Below, one piece after another: positions 1-5,248 of a DNA stretch of 5,248 nucleotides. The stretch lies in assembly GCA_031289835.1 (NCBI GenBank), contig JAITOW010000002.1, positions 1 through 5,248 on the forward strand, in the 5' to 3' direction. Origin of the DNA: Puniceicoccales bacterium (GTDB lineage Bacteria; Verrucomicrobiota; Verrucomicrobiia; Opitutales; JAIRKQ01). The translations under genes were made by a program, and so were the position numbers. Position 1 is the first letter of the stretch. The number at the start of each line of letters is the position of its first letter. The notes beneath the pieces were generated by a model. That model saw only the letters and a list, made by a program, of their open reading frames with translations, was not told the DNA's origin and did not search any database.

Positions 1-327
1 AGTTTTGGCTATAACAACCTCGTCGTCGACATGCGCGCATTTGATATTTTGAAGCAAAATGACTGTCCGGCTGTCTTCGATGCGACTCACAGTGTGCAGC
101 TTCCCGGCGCTGGGAATGGCATAACATTGGGGCAACGTGGATTCGTACCAATCCTCGCCAAAGCGGCGATTGCGGCAGGTGCCGATGGTCTGTTTTTTGA
201 AATTCACCCGAATCCCGATGAAGCAACCTGTGACGCTGCGAATCAGCTGCCATTGGGCCATTTTGCCCGGATCATTGGCGAATGTTTGGCCATATGGCGC
301 GTTTGCAAGGATGTGATGGATAATTAA
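1..327 (+). CDS. kdsA: 3-deoxy-8-phosphooctulonate (Kdo-8-P) synthase, 3' part
   Basis: This is the C-terminal 108 residues of KdsA. The frame is open from base 1, so the gene begins upstream; full-length enzymes are about 270-280 residues. KdsA condenses phosphoenolpyruvate with arabinose-5-phosphate to give Kdo-8-phosphate, the cytosolic step committing carbon to the Kdo of LPS inner core. Seen directly: the family block FGYNNLVVDMR (fragment residues 2-12), FDATHSVQLPG (26-36) with H30, the GQRGFVP segment (44-50), FFEIHPNPDEA (65-75) with E67, and CDAANQLPL (77-85) with D78. By family knowledge, H30, E67 and D78 match the metal-ligand positions His185, Glu222 and Asp233 of the Aquifex aeolicus enzyme. 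The DAxxQLPL form resembles metal-dependent (class II) enzymes rather than the DGPSALPL form of E. coli. The deciding Cys/Asn residue lies outside the window. It ends in TAA with no disruption. Identity is secure; metal class is inferred. Confidence 0.96.
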   Translation, partial: SFGYNNLVVDMRAFDILKQNDCPAVFDATHSVQLPGAGNGITLGQRGFVPILAKAAIAAGADGLFFEIHPNPDEATCDAANQLPLGHFARIIGECLAIWRVCKDVMDN

Positions 328-336
328 TGTCGTTTT

Positions 337-372
337 TGCAAGTATAAAATTTAAATTATGACTTGCATTTTT
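337..372 (+). terminator. Weak Rho-independent terminator-like hairpin after kdsA
   Basis: Ten bases after the kdsA stop, TGCAAGT (337-343) is perfectly complementary to ACTTGCA (361-367). The stem can extend by ATAA/TTAT with one bulged G, leaving an 8-base loop. Five T residues follow (368-372). Position and T-tract suit a terminator, but the stem is AT-rich with only three G-C pairs, so efficiency is doubtful. Confidence 0.45.
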
Positions 373-373
373 C

Positions 374-390
374 AAAAAAACGCATTTTTT
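374..390. repeat. A-tract/T-tract inverted repeat
   Basis: Seven A residues (374-380), the spacer CGCA (381-384) and six T residues (385-390) can fold into a hairpin with only A-T pairs. It follows directly on the T-tract of the preceding hairpin. It could add a second weak termination signal, act as intrinsically bent DNA, or simply reflect the AT bias of this gap. A short second inverted repeat, TTTCA/TGAAA, lies at 399-412. Confidence 0.3.
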
Positions 391-425
391 CGTGGAATTT
401 TCATATTTGAAATGTTTTTTGCATT

Positions 426-437
426 TGATCTTGATCA
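426..437. promoter_or_regulatory. Operator-like inverted repeat over the putative -35 box
   Basis: TGATC (426-430) and GATCA (433-437) form an inverted repeat separated by TT. The same stretch is also a tandem duplication of TTGATC (425-436). It overlaps the proposed -35 element of hppA, which is where a repressor or activator dimer could bind. Each arm contains GATC. The arms are short and chance occurrence is possible. Confidence 0.25.
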
Positions 438-459
438 TGGCGGCGTAGGTTGCTTTAAC
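431..459 (+). promoter_or_regulatory. Possible sigma-70-type promoter for hppA
   Basis: TTGATC (431-436) matches four of six bases of the -35 consensus. After a 17-base spacer, TTTAAC (454-459) matches four of six of the -10 consensus, preceded by TGC as in an extended -10. Transcription would begin near 466, giving a leader of about 40 bases before the hppA ATG. A competing weak -10-like TAAAAT lies at 475-480. The call rests on consensus matching only. Confidence 0.35.
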
Positions 460-493
460 AGCAGCACGCGAGTGTAAAATTCGCAATTTCAGA

Positions 494-499
494 GAGGGA
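494..499 (+). promoter_or_regulatory. Ribosome binding site of hppA
   Basis: GAGGGA, within AGAGAGGGAA, lies seven bases before the ATG at 507. This is a good purine-rich Shine-Dalgarno sequence at normal spacing, and it supports that start codon. Confidence 0.7.
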
Positions 500-506
500 A
501 GATACT

Positions 507-2696
507 ATGACAGGGATATTTTGGTTTGTGCCGCTAGCTGCTATCATTGCACTGTGTTTTGCGCGCTATTTTTTTACAACTATGAAAAAAACTCACGAAG
601 GCAATGCAACGATGATTGCCATTGCGTCGAGGGTGCGTGAAGGTGCGATGGCCTATTTAAAGCAGCAGTATAAGGTTGTGTTCGTCGTTTTTCTCGTAGT
701 TGGGCTAATGCTGGCATTTTTCGCCTATGTGGTTGAAATTCAGAACAGGTGGGTTCCACTGGCGTTTATGACGGCGGGGTTTTGTTCGGCATTGGCGGGA
801 TTTTTTGGGATGAGGACTGCGACGGCGGCGTCTTCCAGGACGGCCCATGCGGCTTCCAATTCGCTGAACGCCGGGTTAAGGGTGGCCTTTCGCAGTGGTG
901 CGGTCATGGGGCTTGTCGTTGTTGGATTGGCACTGCTGGATTACTCGTTTTGGTATTTTATCTTGAATTGGTTCATCGACCTGGCCAAGCCTTCCGCGAA
1001 AATATTAGCCGTTACGAGCACGATGCTAACCTTCGCGGTGGGGGCATCCTTGCAAGCGTTGTTTGCGCGCGTTGGTGGTGGAATATTTACGAAAGCCGCC
1101 GATGTTGGTGCGGATTTGGTTGGAAAAGTCGAGGCCGGGATCCCCGAGGATGATATCCGTAACCCCGCTGTCATTGCCGATAATGTGGGCGATAATGTGG
1201 GTGATGTGGCGGGGATGGGTGCCGATCTGTACGAATCCTACTCGGGTTCCATTTTGGCCGCTGCGTCATTGGGGGCCGTTGCATTTAGACACATGGGTGC
1301 CATTACCCAGCTACATGCGGTTTTGACACCGGTGTTGATCTGCGCACTGGGAGTTTTAGCGTCCATTGTCGGCGTATTTTTTGTGAAAACCGAGGAAAAC
1401 AGTTCCAGCTTGGACCTGTTGCGCTCCCTGTTCAAGGGCATAAAAGTCAGTTCGATCATCATCTGCGTGGGCTCATATTTGATCCTAAAGTTGCTTGGAA
1501 TCCCTAATGCCATTGGCATTTGGGGATCTATCATGGTTGGATTGCTGATGGGGATGCTCATCGGCGAGGCGACGGAATATTTCACGTCACAGGCCCATAA
1601 ACCAACAAAAAAAATCGCGGAATACGCGAATACGGGAGCGGCAACGGTTGTTATTGCTGGGTTTGGAAATGGTATGATATCGACCTTGCTGCCAGTATTG
1701 GCCGTTACTTTGGGGATGATTTGTTCCTACCATCTTGCCGTACATGGCAGCGACGGGAACACGACCATGGGGCTGTACGGTGTGGCGATTTCGGCCGTTG
1801 GAATGCTATCGACGCTGGGTATAACGCTGGCGACCGATGCCTACGGGCCGATCGCAGATAATGCCGGCGGTAACGCAGAGATGAGTAAACTCGGGGCCCA
1901 CGTCCGCGCCCGCACGGATGCCCTCGATGCTCTTGGAAATACGACGGCGGCCACGGGCAAAGGTTTTGCCATTGGTTCTGCGGCATTGACGGCATTGGCG
2001 CTCATCGCCTCCTACGTTGAGGGCGTGAAATTGGCCCTGATTAATGCGGGCGGGAAATATATCGTTATTAACGGGGTCAATATTGCCCTGAAAAAGGCTA
2101 CCATGAGCAATGTTTTGCATGCCTACGACGTAAATTTGCTCAATCCCAAGGTCATGATCGGAATGTTCATTGGTTCGATGTTGACGTTTTTATTTTGCGG
2201 ATTGACGGTCAATTCCGTTGGCCGCGCAGCTGCTAAAATGGTGACGGAGGTACGCCGGCAGTTTCATGAGATAAAGGGCATCATGAGCGGAGAAACGGTA
2301 CCCGATTACACCCGTTGCGTGACAATTGCAACTTCAGCAGCTCAGAGGGAGATGCTATTTCCCGCGATTATTGCCATTGTTTCGCCGATTGTCGTTGGGC
2401 TTTTGTTCGGCATTCCCGGCGTATTGGGCCTTCTAGGTGGTGCACTATCAAGTGGCTTTGTTTTGGCGGTATTTCTGTCAAATGCCGGTGGTTCCTGGGA
2501 TAACGCCAAAAAATATATCGAAGAGGGCGCCTACGGCGGGAAAGGGTCCGATGCACACAAAGCCACCGTTGTCGGTGACACTGTCGGTGACCCGTTTAAG
2601 GACACCGCTGGGCCGAGCCTGAATATTCTAATAAAGTTGATGACGATCATGTCCGTGATCACGGTTGGACTTGCGGTTTCGTACAGCTTGTTTTAG
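507..2696 (+). CDS. hppA: Membrane-bound ion-translocating pyrophosphatase, K+-dependent type
   Basis: The 729-residue protein couples hydrolysis of cytosolic PPi to outward pumping of H+ and/or Na+ across the inner membrane. Length is normal for the bacterial family and about sixteen hydrophobic segments are present. The N-terminus is typical: a first membrane helix (about 3-23), then an [12 protein letters not shown] block (45-56). Active-site motifs are intact: DVGADLVGK (199-207), [12 protein letters not shown] (225-236), [12 protein letters not shown] (444-455), [11 protein letters not shown] (659-669) and [14 protein letters not shown] (691-704). At the K+-dependence positions, [10 protein letters not shown] (477-486) has A481 and G484, as in K+-dependent enzymes; K+-independent enzymes have Lys and usually Thr there. 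E243 in LYESYSG aligns with the gate Glu246 of the Thermotoga Na+ pump and not with the shifted Glu of plant H+ pumps. N706 (SLNILIK) stands where Thermotoga has Asp703 and plants have Asn. The pumped ion therefore cannot be settled from sequence alone. The ATG at 507 has a good ribosome binding site. Family assignment is secure. Confidence 0.98.
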   Translation: MTGIFWFVPLAAIIALCFARYFFTTMKKTHEGNATMIAIASRVREGAMAYLKQQYKVVFVVFLVVGLMLAFFAYVVEIQNRWVPLAFMTAGFCSALAGFFGMRTATAASSRTAHAASNSLNAGLRVAFRSGAVMGLVVVGLALLDYSFWYFILNWFIDLAKPSAKILAVTSTMLTFAVGASLQALFARVGGGIFTKAADVGADLVGKVEAGIPEDDIRNPAVIADNVGDNVGDVAGMGADLYESYSGSILAAASLGAVAFRHMGAITQLHAVLTPVLICALGVLASIVGVFFVKTEENSSSLDLLRSLFKGIKVSSIIICVGSYLILKLLGIPNAIGIWGSIMVGLLMGMLIGEATEYFTSQAHKPTKKIAEYANTGAATVVIAGFGNGMISTLLPVLAVTLGMICSYHLAVHGSDGNTTMGLYGVAISAVGMLSTLGITLATDAYGPIADNAGGNAEMSKLGAHVRARTDALDALGNTTAATGKGFAIGSAALTALALIASYVEGVKLALINAGGKYIVINGVNIALKKATMSNVLHAYDVNLLNPKVMIGMFIGSMLTFLFCGLTVNSVGRAAAKMVTEVRRQFHEIKGIMSGETVPDYTRCVTIATSAAQREMLFPAIIAIVSPIVVGLLFGIPGVLGLLGGALSSGFVLAVFLSNAGGSWDNAKKYIEEGAYGGKGSDAHKATVVGDTVGDPFKDTAGPSLNILIKLMTIMSVITVGLAVSYSLF

Positions 2697-2703
2697 GATG
2701 CGG

Positions 2704-2715
2704 AACTGCGCAGTT
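2704..2715. repeat. 12-base perfect palindrome after hppA
   Basis: AACTGCGCAGTT is a perfect palindrome seven bases after the hppA stop. As RNA it could form only a 4-bp stem with a GCGC loop, and what follows (TAGTTTGC) is not a real T-tract. It is therefore a poor terminator and could equally be a dimeric protein site or chance. Nearby, ATTTT/AAAAT (2727-2739, CGC loop) is another tiny A/T hairpin followed by a few T residues. Confidence 0.3.
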
Positions 2716-2749
2716 TAGTTTGCTGGATTTTCGCAAAATTTTGTGCTAG

Positions 2750-2779
2750 TGCGCGGCAACAAAAATATTGAAGCGCGCA
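2750..2779. repeat. GC-rich inverted repeat upstream of the Snf2 gene
   Basis: TGCGCG (2750-2755) and CGCGCA (2774-2779) are perfect 6-base complements separated by 18 mostly AT-rich bases. The right arm falls in the spacer of the proposed promoter, so a regulatory site is conceivable. Arms this short can arise by chance. Confidence 0.25.
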
Positions 2780-2795
2780 GCTTTGTCGCTATGAT
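2768..2795 (+). promoter_or_regulatory. Possible sigma-70-type promoter for the Snf2 gene
   Basis: TTGAAG (2768-2773; four of six -35 bases) is followed after 16 bases by TATGAT (2790-2795; five of six -10 bases). Initiation near 2802 would leave only about 11 untranslated bases before the ATG at 2813, too few for a normal ribosome binding site. It would leave about 74 bases before the alternative ATG at 2876. This is a consensus match only. Confidence 0.4.
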
Positions 2796-2812
2796 ATTAA
2801 AGATTTTGTTCG

Positions 2813-5233
2813 ATGTACAACAAGCGTCCGAATAGTACGTACGATGAAGCTTCGCTCCTATGTTGGAGCGAAAAGATGGCGCGCCTGAACCGCAATCTCG
2901 CCTTTCGGAAGGATGTTATGGCCAAGGGAAGGATGATTTGGGCGACAAATGCCATAAGGAATGTTGAGCTTCAGCGGGATTATGCGAAAGCGCTCGTGAA
3001 GTACAATGGCGAGGATTGTACGATCAGCTTCAACGTCGACAGCTCCGGCGATTTGGAGCCGGTCTCCGACTTGGACGACAAAAAAATTTGTTCCATAATT
3101 TATGCCATATGCCTTGAGATTGACCTATTACTGACCACATACGTTGAGCAGCCCGATGAGGTTGTTGAGCCGGAGTATGACGAGTCATTTTTGGAGAACA
3201 AATCCGAAGACGTAAGCAAGTGTTTGCTGGTAAAGGTTTTCATCGAGGGGCAAAGTTTGGTTCTGCGCTCGTTTTTGGACAATGATCTGCACAAGCCGAT
3301 CTTCATGCAGACGAACCGCGGCTTGTCCAAAATTTCCGGCGATGATAAAAAGATCAGTATCCTGCGCCTGCTATTCAACGCAAAGAAAGCGAATTTTAAA
3401 TTTTGCTTCGAGCACCGCGACTACAGGATATGTGACTTGCGCGATGCCCTAATGTTTTACGGCGATAAATTGCCTGTCTGGCAGAAGTATTTCAATGTGG
3501 AACTGGCGAATTCGTGCTCATTTCTGGCACGGAAGCTGATCCGCGTATCGACTTTGGCGGAGATCATCGGCATCGATGACAGCAAAATCAAAATAATTTG
3601 GCATCTAAATTCGAGCTTCGGAGAGATCGATGGCGCAAATCTGGATGCTCTGCTACATGCCAATGGGCGGCCATACTTCATCGAAAATTTTGGCGTTGTT
3701 ACTTTGTCCGAAGATCAGGTGGACGTCATTCGTTCGCTGCTATCCCTGCAGCTCAGCGATGGCATTTTTCCCCACTACATGCTCTATTTTTTGTTCAATC
3801 AGAGCGCGATCAAACTTGATACTGACCTGAAAATCAGCGATTCCTTCGTCGAATGTGCGCCCGATTTGCCGCTACTTTCTTGCTTAAAGGAGTACCAGAA
3901 AAATGGTGTCCGCTGGATGCGGAGTGTGCTCGATGCCGGCTGCCAATGCCTGTTGGCCGATGAAATGGGCCTTGGGAAAACTTTGCAGGCGCTATCCCTG
4001 GTTTGTACGGATCAGGATGCCAAGAGCAGTTTGATCGTTTGTCCTGCCAGTGTTATATCGGTGTGGGAGAGCGAAATCGGTAAATTTTTCCCCGAAAAAT
4101 CGGTTTCAATTTTGCAAAACGGCGAGATTAGTGAATCCGATTTTATGCTGGCGAGTTACAATCAAGCCAGGCGATTAAACAACGTGTTGCATGGCAAGAA
4201 GTTTGATTATTTGATTCTCGACGAAGCCCAGTACATCAAGAACTCTTCTTCGAAGACTGCGCGTGTGTGTTGTGCGATTGATGCCAGGTTCCGGGTGGCA
4301 ATAACGGGCACGCCCATTGAAAATAATTTGAATGATGTTTGGAGCATATTCAAGTTCCTGATGCCGGGACTACTGTACAACTACAGAGATTTTCAAAAAA
4401 AAATCGTCCACGTGGAATTTCGAGTAAAGCTAAAAAATCAAATTGCACCGTTTGTTTTGAGGCGAACGAAAGATTCCGTGCGACTGCAGCTGCCGGAGCG
4501 CAACGAAATCGAGCTTTTATGTCCGCTAAATTCGGCCCAGGCCAAGGTTTACAATAATTTTAAGGAGCAACTCGCTCTAAGTTACAACAGTTATGCGGAA
4601 CAGGCGTCTTCCAGGGAAAGGATGAACATTTTGACGACGCTCATGCGCATGCGCCAGACCGCGGATTGCCTGGACATTTTGCCGAAGAAATACAATCCGT
4701 ACAGGGAGACAAATTCGCCAAAAATCGATGCGCTCATGCTCAAGTTGGAGGAAATTGTTTCCGAAAACAAGAAAGCCGTGATTTTCAGCCAATTTTTGGG
4801 ATTCTTGGGCAAAATTGAGGCTGAAATAGGGGATAAGTTGCCCGATTGCAAGATCTTCAAACTGACGGGAGCCACTAGCAAACGTAAGGTTGTAATCGAG
4901 GATTTTCAAAAGCACGGAGCTTCTGCCGTGATACTGGTAAGTTTAAAAGCGGGCGGTGTGGGGATTACTTTGCACGCCGCCGAGTACGCATTTTTGATGG
5001 AGCCGTGGTGGAACCCGGCGGTCGAGGAGCAGGCAATCGCGCGCATCCATCGCATTGGGCAGCAAAAAGTTACGACAATTTATCGCATGATCGCACAAAA
5101 TACGATTGAGCAGAGCATGCGCGCCATGCAGGTGCGGAAAAAGCATCTCTTCGACGAAATTATTCAAGATAGCGGCGGAGATACCTCATTTTCAAATTTT
5201 TACATGCAAAATCTCGGCGAGCTCCTAAAATGA
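2813..5233 (+). CDS. Snf2-family DNA translocase/ATPase (DEAD/DEAH-box superfamily 2) with degenerate SWIM-like N-terminus
   Basis: The 806-residue protein has a complete Snf2 motor, an ATPase that tracks along double-stranded DNA and remodels or displaces bound proteins; its cellular role is not known from sequence. Motor motifs in order: LKEYQKNGVRWM (358-369); motif I ADEMGLGKT (382-390) with K389; Ia LIVCPASVISVW (407-418); II DEAQ (470-473); III ITGTPIENNLNDVWS (497-511); PFVLRRTKD (546-554); IV KAVIFSQFLGF (654-664); V LKAGGVGITLHAAEYAFLME (711-730), then PWWNPA; VI EQAIARIHRIGQQ (739-751) with R744 and R747. Residues about 31-104 resemble the SWIM zinc-binding fold (AKGRMIW opening, beta-rich middle, KKICSIIYAICLEI helix) but lack the CxC...CxH ligands. 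Residues about 258-306 (WHLNSSFGEIDG to VVTLSEDQ) resemble the region N-terminal to the motor in bacterial Snf2 proteins. ATG 2813 is the most upstream start possible (in-frame TAA at 2798). ATG 2876 (785 residues) has the better ribosome binding site. The last codons overlap the next gene. Confidence 0.95.
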   Translation: MYNKRPNSTYDEASLLCWSEKMARLNRNLAFRKDVMAKGRMIWATNAIRNVELQRDYAKALVKYNGEDCTISFNVDSSGDLEPVSDLDDKKICSIIYAICLEIDLLLTTYVEQPDEVVEPEYDESFLENKSEDVSKCLLVKVFIEGQSLVLRSFLDNDLHKPIFMQTNRGLSKISGDDKKISILRLLFNAKKANFKFCFEHRDYRICDLRDALMFYGDKLPVWQKYFNVELANSCSFLARKLIRVSTLAEIIGIDDSKIKIIWHLNSSFGEIDGANLDALLHANGRPYFIENFGVVTLSEDQVDVIRSLLSLQLSDGIFPHYMLYFLFNQSAIKLDTDLKISDSFVECAPDLPLLSCLKEYQKNGVRWMRSVLDAGCQCLLADEMGLGKTLQALSLVCTDQDAKSSLIVCPASVISVWESEIGKFFPEKSVSILQNGEISESDFMLASYNQARRLNNVLHGKKFDYLILDEAQYIKNSSSKTARVCCAIDARFRVAITGTPIENNLNDVWSIFKFLMPGLLYNYRDFQKKIVHVEFRVKLKNQIAPFVLRRTKDSVRLQLPERNEIELLCPLNSAQAKVYNNFKEQLALSYNSYAEQASSRERMNILTTLMRMRQTADCLDILPKKYNPYRETNSPKIDALMLKLEEIVSENKKAVIFSQFLGFLGKIEAEIGDKLPDCKIFKLTGATSKRKVVIEDFQKHGASAVILVSLKAGGVGITLHAAEYAFLMEPWWNPAVEEQAIARIHRIGQQKVTTIYRMIAQNTIEQSMRAMQVRKKHLFDEIIQDSGGDTSFSNFYMQNLGELLK
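2865..2868 (+). promoter_or_regulatory. Shine-Dalgarno supporting an alternative Snf2 gene start at 2876
   Basis: GGAG at 2865-2868 sits seven bases before an in-frame ATG at 2876, which is residue Met22 of the longer form. No comparable purine-rich site precedes the ATG at 2813, where only AAAGA (2799-2803) is present. If 2876 is the true start, the protein begins MARLNRN and the SWIM-like region remains whole. Confidence 0.45.
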
Positions 5234-5248
5234 AACGGTTCATTTTGC
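5230..5248 (+). CDS. Start of a downstream gene, cut by the window edge
   Basis: An ATG at 5230 overlaps the TGA stop of the Snf2 gene as ATGA and opens a frame reading MKRFIL up to the window end. The four-base overlap is the classic arrangement for translational coupling and suggests a shared transcript. The basic-then-hydrophobic opening would fit a signal peptide or membrane protein, but six residues do not allow any assignment. No strong separate ribosome binding site is seen; GGCGAG at 5216-5221 is weak. Confidence 0.45.

Noticed and set aside
31..327. Reading kdsA as a short complete gene starting at ATG 31
   Set aside because: The frame is open back to base 1 and the ten upstream codons encode the conserved SFGYNNLVVD of KdsA, so ATG 31 is an internal methionine.
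749..1326. Overlapping same-strand open frames inside hppA (749-1153, 1063-1326)
   Set aside because: They lie wholly within a strongly conserved pyrophosphatase frame, have unusual composition (Gly/Trp/Cys-rich) and no recognisable motif. They are frame shadows.
941..2120. Several antisense open frames opposite hppA (941-1174, 1238-1585, 1705-1995, 1806-2120)
   Set aside because: They show no domain, no good ribosome binding site and composition expected from the complement of the real codons.
3100..5167. Antisense and alternate-frame open frames in the Snf2 gene (for example 3457-3681 minus, 4577-4915 minus, 4943-5167 minus)
   Set aside because: All lie within an intact coding frame whose motifs are conserved from end to end; none has independent support.
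1..5248. A defence island, mobile element or other new system built around the Snf2 gene
   Set aside because: Snf2 proteins do occur in defence systems, but the visible neighbours are housekeeping genes (kdsA, hppA). No nuclease, methyltransferase, transposase, integrase or CRISPR repeats are seen, and codon use looks similar across genes.
1..5248. A functional operon joining kdsA, hppA and the Snf2 gene
   Set aside because: Gaps of 179 and 116 bases with promoter-like signals and a terminator-like hairpin, and unrelated functions, argue against it. The release of PPi in Kdo activation is too general to link hppA with kdsA.

Overview
The window looks like an ordinary chromosomal segment of a Gram-negative bacterium. 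All three substantial genes, and the start of a fourth, lie on the + strand. The first gene belongs to Kdo (lipopolysaccharide) synthesis, which implies an outer membrane with LPS. The combination of an LPS gene, a potassium-dependent type of membrane pyrophosphatase and a Snf2 protein with a SWIM-like N-terminus would suit Verrucomicrobiota (Opitutae-like) or a related PVC lineage. That placement is an inference made without a database search and is weak. By eye the coding DNA is moderate in GC, while the 328-506 gap is clearly AT-rich.

Layout: (1) 1-327 is the 3' part of kdsA (Kdo-8-phosphate synthase), cut by the window edge. (2) 328-506 is a non-coding gap. It holds a weak terminator-like inverted repeat, A/T-rich hairpins, a possible promoter with an inverted repeat across its -35 region, and a good ribosome binding site. 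(3) 507-2696 is a complete membrane-bound ion-pumping pyrophosphatase (hppA). (4) 2697-2812 is a short gap with small palindromes and a plausible promoter. (5) 2813-5233 is a complete Snf2-family DNA translocase/ATPase with a degenerate SWIM-like domain at its N-terminus. (6) From 5230 a new reading frame starts by an ATGA overlap and leaves the window after six codons.

The genes do not form an obvious pathway. KdsA acts in cytosolic Kdo synthesis, HppA turns PPi hydrolysis into a cation gradient, and the Snf2 protein acts on DNA or nucleoprotein. The gaps with promoter-like signals suggest separate transcription units, although the Snf2 gene is probably coupled to the gene after it.

I see no CRISPR array, tRNA, rRNA, insertion sequence, toxin-antitoxin pair or defence cluster, and no convincing undescribed system. 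The observations most worth checking are the lost zinc ligands in the SWIM-like domain, the mixed ion-selectivity residues in HppA, and the choice of start for the Snf2 gene.
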